From positions 1-13,034 of the forward strand of contig DAOWHA010000027.1 in assembly GCA_030641665.1 (NCBI GenBank): a stretch of DNA of 13,034 nt, given 5' to 3'. Below, piece by piece: positions 7,725 through 13,034 of this stretch. The notes under the pieces were generated by a model. It was not told where the DNA came from. It worked only from the letters and a program-made list of their open reading frames with translations, and searched no databases. Source of the DNA: JAGLTA01 sp023142625. Lineage in GTDB: Bacteria; Patescibacteriota; Patescibacteriia; JAACEG01. Positions within the stretch are counted from its first letter, which is position 1. Each line of letters opens with the position of its first letter. The translations under genes and the position numbers were made by a program.

Positions 7725-7789
7725 CGCAGTTAATTTTATTTTTCCATATGCGATAATAAAAACCGCTTAAGTAAAATATTTATAACATT

Positions 7790-7818
7790 ATTATATACTA
7801 AAAAAAGCTAAAAGGCAA
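7790..7818 (-). promoter_or_regulatory. Candidate promoter for the Cys-rich surface protein (distal)
   Basis: On the minus strand: TTGCCT (7813-7818), a 17-base spacer, and a perfect TATAAT (7790-7795). The -35 box touches the tail of the upstream terminator. It is an alternative to, or works together with, the proximal candidate. Confidence 0.35.
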
Positions 7819-7842
7819 AAAGGCGCTATCGCGCCTTTTTTT
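7817..7842. terminator. Bidirectional rho-independent terminator
   Basis: A perfect 10-bp stem, AAAAAGGCGC / GCGCCTTTTT, encloses a 4-base loop and has T-runs on both strands. It begins 22 bases past the stop of the repeat-domain secreted protein and insulates it from the Cys-rich protein gene downstream. Confidence 0.9.
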
Positions 7843-7864
7843 GATATTCTTTATTTTTTAATAA

Positions 7865-9406
7865 TTACCTAACTCCTTGCAAATATTTTTTATAATCATT
7901 TGACTTTCTCCAGCTGACGGCTGAAATTTCAGGATGCACCACAAGCGGTCCGTTTTTGATCGTATGAGCGATTTCGCTGGCGGAGTATCCGCCGTAAATA
8001 AAAGCGTTTACTAAAATGTGCCAATCCTGCGCCGCAACCCCGATCCTATTTTTTCCTAAAATTCGCTCTAACTCCTGCTTTAATATTATTGCCCGCCTTC
8101 TCTCTTCTTTTAAATCGCTTAATCTTTCTTTGCCGTAAAATTGCTGAAACTTTTTTGCTGATTTTGCTTTTTCTATTTGAACAGGATCTGAAAATTTATA
8201 AGCATAGTCGTCTGGCAATTTAATAACGCTCAATTCGCTTAACCTGTTTTCATAAACATTAATATCAAAAAATTTGTCCCTTCCAGTCAATAAAGCATAT
8301 TGCCTATTCGGCAAATATAAATTTTTATAATCTCCGCTGTTTATGACGAAACTGTATATTTTTTTGCCTAATATTTTTTGATTATTAGTATCCAACTCTT
8401 GCTCATAAACCGTTGTTCTAATTTTATTAAATTTGCCGTTTTCGCTTTTATTAACAAAACTGATCTTTAAAGAGCTTAATCTGTATTCAATAAATTTTGA
8501 TTCAGATTCTATTATTTCTTGATTATACATATAATACGCCTGCTTAGCGTCGCCAAAAAATTTAATTACATAAACTCCCGGCGATAAAATAATATTCTTG
8601 CTCCCATTAACCCCTGTATCATAAGATCCGATTCGTTCTCCTAATATAATATTATGGTCTATATCTGATGATTGATTGTAAATTTCAAATTTCTTTTTTA
8701 CAAGCAGACTGTCATCGCTGCCGCGCAAAACCACTGTTAAATTGCTTATGGTATAATCAAAAGTTGTTCTTTCTTTAGAAATAATATAAAAATCCCTGCT
8801 GATTGACAATTTTTGTATTGTTGGAATTTCAACAGTATATCTTCCTTCTGGCAAATGAACTATCTCGCATCCTTCAGATCCTGTTGAAAGCGATAATATT
8901 TTTTCTTTATCGCAAGCGCATTCATTTAATTCTATGTTTCGCGAATAAACAGTGAATTTTTTGTCTTTTAAAATATCTCCGTTAACAGAGCGAAAAAAAA
9001 TTTTTACGGAACTTAACCTAAAAACTTTTGTATGGGAACGATTGTTGGAAATGATAATATTCCAAAAATAAAATGGCGTCTTTTTGCTGTCAGGGGAATA
9101 AATTTTAAACACAAACCTATTTCTTTGCCCTTGATCTATAAATGGCTGGACATCCATATTAAATAATTTTTCGCCTGCTTCTCCAGTATTGCCGCTTATT
9201 GCCCGCTTTCCTAAAATGCGCTTTCCGTTTGCGTCTGAAGTCTGGTGAAAAATTTCAAATTTTGTGTTTTTTAAAAGCCGACCGTAACTATCCCTCACAA
9301 TCACCGTAACTTTAGCAGGTTCGCTGGCGCAAGTGCTTTGAGCCATTACAAAAACAAAAGCGAAAATTATAAGTATTGCGATAAAATTTTTTGTTTTGAC
9401 TGTCAT
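7865..9406 (-). CDS. Secreted four-repeat beta-domain protein with unrecognised C-terminal domain
   Basis: A 513-residue protein with a Sec-type signal peptide (hydrophobic 8-22, then AQSTCAS near 22-28). The Cys26 context is not a proper lipobox. Four divergent copies of an approximately 85-100 residue beta-type domain follow, at about 31-130, 132-218, 221-308 and 311-392. Each opens with a strand such as SVKIFF or SNLTVVL. Copies 1, 3 and 4 share the pattern FEIFxQxxDxNxxILGxRI, while copy 2 keeps only part of it and has extra Cys (162, 164, 180). The layout resembles prealbumin/CNA-B-like exported modules, but I do not recognise the family. A charged helical linker (410-450) leads to a C-terminal domain containing DWHILVNAFIYGGYSASEIA (461-480) and GPLVVHPEISAVSW (486-499). 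No catalytic motif is seen. It is a single gene with its own promoter and terminator. A surface adhesion or structural role is inference. Confidence 0.87.
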   Translation of the reverse strand: MTVKTKNFIAILIIFAFVFVMAQSTCASEPAKVTVIVRDSYGRLLKNTKFEIFHQTSDANGKRILGKRAISGNTGEAGEKLFNMDVQPFIDQGQRNRFVFKIYSPDSKKTPFYFWNIIISNNRSHTKVFRLSSVKIFFRSVNGDILKDKKFTVYSRNIELNECACDKEKILSLSTGSEGCEIVHLPEGRYTVEIPTIQKLSISRDFYIISKERTTFDYTISNLTVVLRGSDDSLLVKKKFEIYNQSSDIDHNIILGERIGSYDTGVNGSKNIILSPGVYVIKFFGDAKQAYYMYNQEIIESESKFIEYRLSSLKISFVNKSENGKFNKIRTTVYEQELDTNNQKILGKKIYSFVINSGDYKNLYLPNRQYALLTGRDKFFDINVYENRLSELSVIKLPDDYAYKFSDPVQIEKAKSAKKFQQFYGKERLSDLKEERRRAIILKQELERILGKNRIGVAAQDWHILVNAFIYGGYSASEIAHTIKNGPLVVHPEISAVSWRKSNDYKKYLQGVR

Positions 9407-9468
9407 ATTTTTTTATTTTCTCTTTTTAAAATTGACGAATTGTGCTAATTTTTTTTACACTAAATAAT

Positions 9469-9499
9469 TTGTCATCCTGAATTTATTTCAGGATGACAA
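9469..9499. repeat. Perfect inverted repeat (13-bp arms, 5-base loop) of GTCATCCTGAA type
   Basis: Arms TTGTCATCCTGAA (9469-9481) and TTCAGGATGACAA (9487-9499). The right arm continues into AATAATT, and AGGATGACAATAATT recurs exactly at 9561-9575; a decayed copy, AGGATGATCAT, lies at 9510-9520. It lacks a T-run, so it is not a standard terminator. The core resembles dispersed GTCATCCTGA-type intergenic repeats seen in many bacterial genomes, which I know only by sight. Confidence 0.75.
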
Positions 9500-9560
9500 T
9501 AATTGAATTAGGATGATCATTTTTTTAAAAAAACTGTCAGTGAATTAGCAAACATCTACA

Positions 9561-9575
9561 AGGATGACAATAATT
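9561..9575 (+). repeat. Direct copy of the 15-base repeat AGGATGACAATAATT
   Basis: Identical to 9490-9504 (the right arm of the nearby hairpin and its flank), 71 bases away. It lacks a facing inverted arm, so it looks like a half copy. Confidence 0.7.
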
Positions 9576-9588
9576 TTTTTAATATTGT

Positions 9589-9616
9589 AGTATAGCATGA
9601 ATCAAGAATATGTCAA
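9589..9616 (-). promoter_or_regulatory. Strong sigma-70-type promoter for the repeat-domain secreted protein
   Basis: On the minus strand: TTGACA (9611-9616), a 16-base spacer, TATACT (9589-9594). It uses the same two hexamers as the ATPase promoter. The expected transcript start near 9582 leaves a leader of about 175 bases that contains the inverted repeat. Confidence 0.75.
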
Positions 9617-9672
9617 GGGGTTTCGGATAAAAATGCGGAATATTTTACGAGTTATCCTAAAATTCTAAAATT

Positions 9673-9709
9673 AAAAAAGTTTAGCGGTTCAAAATCGCTA
9701 AACTTTTTT
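9673..9709. terminator. Rho-independent terminator of rpsU (bidirectional)
   Basis: A perfect 14-bp stem, AAAAAAGTTTAGCG / CGCTAAACTTTTTT, with a 9-base loop, starting 8 bases past the rpsU stop. T-runs on both strands allow it to work in either direction. Confidence 0.9.
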
Positions 9710-9717
9710 ATTTTTTT

Positions 9718-9972
9718 CTATTTTCTTTTTTTAAATTTTCCGTATTTTCTCTCTTCTTCAGTTATCTTTCCTATCTTAAGCAGATAATCTTTTTTCCCGC
9801 AAATTTCTTTTTTCATTAAAGCTGATTTTCTCTGCTCCAGCTTGCTTTTATCTTTGCTTAAATACTTGACTTTCCTTGACTGAATCAGCCTTCCGCTCTG
9901 CTGGATGGTTTTCGTAAAACGCCGAAAATAGGCCTCAAATGTTTCTCCTGGCTTTCTTTTTATCTCTGGCAC
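9718..9972 (-). CDS. rpsU: 30S ribosomal protein bS21
   Basis: A small-subunit ribosomal protein that sits near the 3' end of 16S rRNA and affects initiation. It has 84 residues, very basic. The family core is clear: KPGETFEAYFRRFTKTIQQS (7-26), then GRLIQSRKVKYLSKDKSKLE with a Lys/Arg-rich helix. It is somewhat longer than E. coli bS21 (71 residues), with a Lys-rich tail KFKKRK. The start is GTG at 9972, because the nearby ATG is out of frame and stops after four codons, and the Shine-Dalgarno sequence fits the GTG. It follows hisS by 41 bases and is closed by a strong terminator. Confidence 0.96.
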   Translation of the reverse strand: MPEIKRKPGETFEAYFRRFTKTIQQSGRLIQSRKVKYLSKDKSKLEQRKSALMKKEICGKKDYLLKIGKITEEERKYGKFKKRK

Positions 9973-9981
9973 ATTAACACG

Positions 9982-9990
9982 CTCCTTTCT
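9982..9990 (-). promoter_or_regulatory. Strong Shine-Dalgarno sequence of rpsU
   Basis: AGAAAGGAG on the minus strand, 9 bases before the GTG start. It decides the start codon and is the only clear Shine-Dalgarno sequence in front of any gene in this window. Confidence 0.85.
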
Positions 9991-10013
9991 AATATAATTT
10001 TATTAAACATACT

Positions 10014-11342
10014 TTATTTATTTTTTAATATTTTTTTAACCTCTGCGATAGTTTTGGAAAAATCAACCTCCTCCTGAATTCCGCTTTCCATATTGCGAAT
10101 CAGAATAGTTTTATCTAAAACTTCTTTCTGTCCGATTATCAAAGTCGCCTTAACTCCCAACTTATTCGCTAATTCCAATTGGCTCCTCAGGCTTCCTTTA
10201 GAAAAATTTTCAGCGGCTTTAATCCCGATCTGCCTTAAATTTTCAAAAAGTTCCAGCGCTTTCACGCGCGCCTTTTCTCCAAGCTGAGCGACAAAAATTT
10301 CAAAATCCTGCTTCTTGGATATTTCAATCCTATTCTCTTTTAATTGGATAATCGCTCTTTCAATCCCAAGCCCCATTCCGCAGGCAGGCGTATCTTTTCC
10401 GCCAAAATCATAAATTAAATCGTCATACCTGCCACCGCCGCCCAAGGCGATCTGCCTTCTGCTGTCATTTTCTGAAGATTCAGGAAAGATCTCAAAAACT
10501 GTTTTTGTGTAATAATCAAGCCCTCTCACTAAGCAAGGATCTAATTCGTAAGGGATAGACAGATCATCGGCGTATTCTAAAACTTTCGTAAAATGGTCTT
10601 GGCAATTCTCGCACAGCCAATCCACTATTTGCGGCGCTTCCGCTGATATAATTTTGCATTTTTCTTCTTTGCAGTCTAAAATCCGCAACGGATTTTTAAT
10701 TAGCCGCTTTTTGCAGTCAGGGCATAATTTCGCCTTTTTTCCTTTTAAATAAGAGACTAAATTTTCTTTGTAGCGAGGCGAACATTCAATGCAGCCCAAA
10801 CTGTTTATTTTAATTTTTACGCTAATTCCGATCTCCTGATAAAATTTATGCGCTATCAGCAATAGTTGCCCCTCTATAACCGGATTTTTGTCTCCTATGA
10901 TTTCCAAATCAAACTGATGGTGCTGCCTTGTCCGCCCAGACTGCGGTCTTTCGCGCCGAAAAAGCGGAGCGATTGTATAAAGTTTCACGGGCTGCGGAAG
11001 ATTCAGCATCCCATGTTCAATATAAGCCCTCACGATTCCCGGCGTCGCTTCCGGCCTTAAGCAGACTTTTTCCCCGTTCTGGTCCGTGAAAGCAAACATC
11101 TCTTTCTCCACAATGTCGGTATGCTTTCCCGTAGCTCGGACAAACAGGGTTGAATTTTCTAAAATCGGAGTGTCTATTCTTTTAAAGCCGTAAGCGCGCG
11201 CTATTTTTCTCGCCGCGTCCCTGATATAATCCCAATAATCCTGCTCTTGCGGAATAATGTCTTTCATCCCGCGCAAGAGTTGAGGCGGTTTTACTTTCCC
11301 CCTCTTTTTAATAATCGTCTTGTTTTTTGGTCTTCGCCCCAT
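10014..11342 (-). CDS. hisS: Histidine--tRNA ligase
   Basis: Charges tRNA-His with histidine in the cytoplasm. The 442-residue class II synthetase has family motifs in order. These are motif 1 region (about 50-70), FAFTDQNGEKVCLRPEATPG (83-102), and motif 2 LYTIAPLFRRERPQSGRTRQ (121-140) followed by HHQFDLEIIG. The histidine-specific RGLDYYT (273-279), GGGGRYDDLI (301-310) and motif 3 GMGLGIER (322-329) come next. The anticodon-binding domain covers about 345-440. The insertion domain carries four Cys pairs (184/187, 207/210, 224/229, 244/247), which may bind zinc. The N-terminus has about 20 extra basic residues (MGRRPKNKTIIKKRGK) before the usual start of the family; a start at Met26 would cut conserved residues, so the long form is kept. 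No Shine-Dalgarno sequence is seen. rpsU follows 41 bases downstream. Confidence 0.98.
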   Translation of the reverse strand: MGRRPKNKTIIKKRGKVKPPQLLRGMKDIIPQEQDYWDYIRDAARKIARAYGFKRIDTPILENSTLFVRATGKHTDIVEKEMFAFTDQNGEKVCLRPEATPGIVRAYIEHGMLNLPQPVKLYTIAPLFRRERPQSGRTRQHHQFDLEIIGDKNPVIEGQLLLIAHKFYQEIGISVKIKINSLGCIECSPRYKENLVSYLKGKKAKLCPDCKKRLIKNPLRILDCKEEKCKIISAEAPQIVDWLCENCQDHFTKVLEYADDLSIPYELDPCLVRGLDYYTKTVFEIFPESSENDSRRQIALGGGGRYDDLIYDFGGKDTPACGMGLGIERAIIQLKENRIEISKKQDFEIFVAQLGEKARVKALELFENLRQIGIKAAENFSKGSLRSQLELANKLGVKATLIIGQKEVLDKTILIRNMESGIQEEVDFSKTIAEVKKILKNK

Positions 11343-11347
11343 ATTTT

Positions 11348-11375
11348 TTATGATTTATGAATTATGAATAATGAA
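11348..11375. repeat. Four tandem 7-bp units (TTATGAA type) upstream of hisS
   Basis: TTATGAT-TTATGAA-TTATGAA-TAATGAA, followed by TCAAGG. It lies in the 50-base gap between the hypothetical gene and hisS. The stretch TAATGAATCA recurs inverted at 12669-12678. Confidence 0.75.
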
Positions 11376-11392
11376 TCAAGGAATTAAAAAAA

Positions 11393-11821
11393 TTAAACCT
11401 CTAATTCTCTCATTTGTTTTGCTAATTCGCGCATTCTTTCAGCATTTTCTGTTCGTTCTTCATTATTTTGATTTGGCGTCCAAGCACAAGACAGCCATTC
11501 GTTTTTCATCCGCACCCATTCTTTTTTATCCGCTTCATTTTCAACAGTTATAGAATACCAATTTCTATTTGGCTCAAAATCATCAGTGTCTCTGTCTATA
11601 TATTCATCATTAGATATAACTTCATCTACAGATGTTTCCAATCCATGTTCGGCAACATAAAATGTAACCTTTTCACTTTCAATTTTTTCAATTGCTTTCT
11701 TTATTGTTTCTTCAGAATAATTTCCATCTGGGGATATCTCTTTTAATGTTGCCAGCATTCTGCTTTCATAATTATCTATTTTTTGATTTGTATCTTGATG
11801 AAAACTTTTTTCTTTAATCAT
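11393..11821 (-). CDS. Hypothetical acidic protein, 142 residues
   Basis: I do not recognise this family. The protein is acidic and hydrophilic, with no signal peptide or membrane helix, so it is probably cytoplasmic. Features are a helical N-terminus with NYESRMLATLKEISP (18-32), a likely beta-containing middle (VTFYVAEHG, NRNWYSITVENEA), a Trp-rich segment (KKEWVRMKNEWLSCAW, residues 99-114), and a charged helical tail (ERMRELAKQMRELEV) that could form a coiled coil. It lies between lepB (168 bases upstream) and hisS (50 bases downstream) on the same strand. No Shine-Dalgarno sequence is seen. The coherent 142-codon frame and protein-like composition support a real gene. Confidence 0.68.
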   Translation of the reverse strand: MIKEKSFHQDTNQKIDNYESRMLATLKEISPDGNYSEETIKKAIEKIESEKVTFYVAEHGLETSVDEVISNDEYIDRDTDDFEPNRNWYSITVENEADKKEWVRMKNEWLSCAWTPNQNNEERTENAERMRELAKQMRELEV

Positions 11822-11921
11822 AGATTTTATAATTACGCATAAAATAAATTGATAAAATTATTTTTCAAAAAAAATAAAAATAAAATTTATTATTATGTAT
11901 AAAAAATTAAATTATTTTAAA

Positions 11922-11951
11922 TTATAATTTTGATACTTATAATTTTGATAC
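11922..11951. repeat. Perfect tandem duplication of a 15-base unit
   Basis: TTATAATTTTGATAC occurs twice with no gap, in the AT-rich space between lepB and the hypothetical gene. The unit contains TATAAT-like sequence on the plus strand. Confidence 0.85.
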
Positions 11952-11960
11952 TTAATTATA

Positions 11961-11988
11961 ATTCTTAATTCTTACTTCTTGATTCATT
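11961..11988. repeat. Four 7-bp units (ATTCTTA type) downstream of lepB
   Basis: ATTCTTA-ATTCTTA-CTTCTTG-ATTCATT, abutting the lepB stop. On the opposite strand this reads AATGAATCAAG..., matching the repeat upstream of hisS. Confidence 0.7.
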
Positions 11989-11989
11989 C

Positions 11990-12565
11990 TCAATACTCAA
12001 AGTCCTCTAAAAACCCGAATTTCTCAAACGGCCAGCCACGAAACCATGCCTTGCCGATAATTAAATCTTCAGGCAGCACTCCAAAAATGCGGGAATCTAA
12101 ACTATGATTTCTATTGTCGCCAAGCACAAAATACTCATCGCTCTTTAAAGTAATATCTATATCGCCAGCCGTCTTTTTGTCTGCGTCAAGATATCCTTCT
12201 TCTAATTTAATTCCGTCATCGCTTAAATATTGATTATACACGATTATGCCGCTGTTGTCAATAACTATCCTTTCGTTCGGAAGACCGATAACTCTTTTAA
12301 TAAAATACTGCTTTTTGTCCAAAGGGTATCTGAACACGATCACATCTCCGCGTTTCGGATCATCAAAACGGTATCCTATTTCATTAACGATTAAATATTC
12401 GCGGTTATGGAAATTCGGCTCCATTGACGCCCCTTTCACATAGAACGGCTGAATTAAAAAATAGCGGACTGGCAGAATAATTGCCAAAGAGATAAGCAGT
12501 ATTTTAACATTTTCAATAATTATGCCGATGATTCTCCTCGCATTTTTATTTTTTATTATTTGCAT
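11990..12565 (-). CDS. lepB: Signal peptidase I
   Basis: Removes Sec signal peptides at the outer face of the membrane. It has 191 residues and one N-terminal transmembrane helix (about 18-37), typical of the short Gram-positive-like form. The catalytic Ser lies in KGASMEPNF (Ser47) and the Lys base in KQYFIKRVIGLPNE (Lys90). The conserved RGDVIVFRYP (72-81) and box E LGDNRNHSLDSRIFG (148-162) are present. All catalytic residues are intact. The secreted repeat-domain protein in this window is a likely substrate; the prepilins are not, since they need a separate peptidase. No Shine-Dalgarno sequence is seen. It is divergent from the LCP gene across a 147-base gap. Confidence 0.97.
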   Translation of the reverse strand: MQIIKNKNARRIIGIIIENVKILLISLAIILPVRYFLIQPFYVKGASMEPNFHNREYLIVNEIGYRFDDPKRGDVIVFRYPLDKKQYFIKRVIGLPNERIVIDNSGIIVYNQYLSDDGIKLEEGYLDADKKTAGDIDITLKSDEYFVLGDNRNHSLDSRIFGVLPEDLIIGKAWFRGWPFEKFGFLEDFEY

Positions 12566-12594
12566 AATTTTTAATTATTAAGTAATATAAAATA

Positions 12595-12681
12595 GAATTA
12601 TGAATTAAGAATTATGAATTAAGGGTTTAAAATAAAAAACTCCGCATTCATTGTCTGCCCATAATTCATGATTCATTATTC
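12595..12681. repeat. Facing heptamer repeat blocks in the lepB/LCP divergent gap
   Basis: The left block 12595-12622 is a perfect tandem pair of GAATTATGAATTAA, that is, four 7-base units. The right block 12661-12681 reads ATAATTC-ATGATTC-ATTATTC, the reverse complement type, so the blocks face each other across 38 bases. Both divergent promoters should lie here, but I found no convincing -35/-10 pair. Confidence 0.75.
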
Positions 12682-12712
12682 TTATATAAACATAAAATCA
12701 AAAAATAATCAA

Positions 12713-13034
12713 ATGCGGAAAATTGACTTTTTACAATCTATGAAAAAAGGGTACTATATTAATGGAATATACTATCCGCCCAAAAGATCAAAATTTTTAA
12801 AATTTTCAATCTATTTTTGCGCGATAATTCTGTTCGCTTCCAGTATTTTCGCTTGGCAAATTTTCTCTTCATATAAAAACAGCAGATCGGAACTGCCCGA
12901 TCAGAGCGGCGGCATCGTGAGTAATATAGGACAGGGGATTAAAAATTTAATCACTTTTAAAAATATTACCGGCGGCAAAAACAAAAAGCTTAGCGGCGAA
13001 GCGGAAGACAGGGTGAATATTCTTCTTCTCGGAA
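12713..13034 (+). CDS. LytR-CpsA-Psr (LCP) family protein, N-terminal part (cut by the window end)
   Basis: 107 codons are visible. There is a cytoplasmic start (MRKIDFLQSMKKGYYINGIY), one transmembrane helix (about 31-51, FSIYFCAIILFASSIFAW), and an exported linker rich in Gly, Ser and Lys. The last residues are AEDRVNILLLG, the typical first strand of the LCP domain ('RxNILLLGxGG'). LCP enzymes transfer polyprenyl-phosphate-linked polymers to the cell wall or related surface acceptors. The catalytic Arg/Asp residues lie beyond the window. In-frame alternative starts are ATG 12668, inside the repeat block, and ATG 12740; none has a Shine-Dalgarno sequence. It is the only plus-strand gene seen. 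Confidence 0.86.
   Translation, partial: MRKIDFLQSMKKGYYINGIYYPPKRSKFLKFSIYFCAIILFASSIFAWQIFSSYKNSRSELPDQSGGIVSNIGQGIKNLITFKNITGGKNKKLSGEAEDRVNILLLG

Larger units (their letters stand above)
9407..9717. other. 311-base gap: promoter, dispersed repeat copies and the rpsU terminator
   Basis: No protein-coding frame of note is seen on either strand. The gap holds the leftward promoter of the repeat-domain secreted protein, several copies of a GGATGACAAT-type repeat that would lie in its roughly 175-base 5' leader, and the hairpin that ends rpsU transcription. Confidence 0.7.

Noticed and set aside
9469..9575. Repeats near 9500 as a CRISPR array
   Set aside because: There are only two exact 15-base copies plus a palindrome, with no regular spacers and no cas genes.
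12668..12712. Longer LCP start at ATG 12668
   Set aside because: The added 15 residues are encoded by the heptamer repeat block and look non-coding; ATG 12713 is preferred but not proven.
12641..12719. Inverted pair TCCGCATT / AATGCGGA around the LCP start as a terminator or operator
   Set aside because: The arms are only 8 bases, about 63 bases apart, with no T-run; this is probably chance, although one arm overlaps the LCP start codon.

Overview
The window is AT-rich bacterial DNA on which every gene but the last reads leftward (minus strand). The gene set and style suggest a Patescibacteria / Candidate Phyla Radiation (CPR) genome. It carries type IV pilus genes, prepilin-like proteins with large exported domains, Cys-rich single-pass surface proteins, a PsbP-like exported domain, an LCP-family enzyme and almost no Shine-Dalgarno sequences. 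This placement is inferred from gene style, not from a marker phylogeny. The standard genetic code fits: TGA is used as a stop by pilM and lepB.

Left part (1-5168): a leftward run encodes an [FeFe] hydrogenase, a PilW/GspJ-like prepilin, a PilX/GspK-like minor pilin with a large exported domain, PilM, and the first 47 residues of PilN, which overlaps pilM and runs off the window. The hydrogenase stop lies only 2 bases from the prepilin start, so a redox enzyme appears to be transcribed with the pilus genes. No hydrogenase maturases (HydE/F/G) or electron-transfer subunits are in view.

Middle part (5345-9406): an AAA ATPase with a DUF4143/nuclease-like C-terminus has a near-consensus promoter placed so that its mRNA should be leaderless. 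Next comes a membrane-anchored protein with a very Cys-rich ectodomain and a PsbP-like C-terminal domain. Last is a secreted protein made of four repeated beta-type domains plus an unrecognised C-terminal domain. The last two are separated by a bidirectional terminator.

A 311-base gap (9407-9717) holds a strong leftward promoter, copies of a GTCATCCTGAA-type repeat including a perfect 13-bp hairpin, and the rpsU terminator.

Right part (9718-13034): rpsU (bS21), hisS, a hypothetical protein and lepB (signal peptidase I) form a leftward group. Facing away from lepB is the start of an LCP (LytR-CpsA-Psr) protein, cut by the window end. The gaps here are filled with 7-bp-periodic AT-rich repeats. 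rpsU is the only gene in the window with a clear Shine-Dalgarno sequence.

Several of the proteins share the cell envelope: PilM/PilN and the prepilins build a pilus, LepB processes secreted proteins, and the LCP protein acts on wall or surface polymers. The Cys-rich and repeat-domain proteins are probably displayed outside the membrane. No tRNA, rRNA, CRISPR array or insertion sequence was seen.
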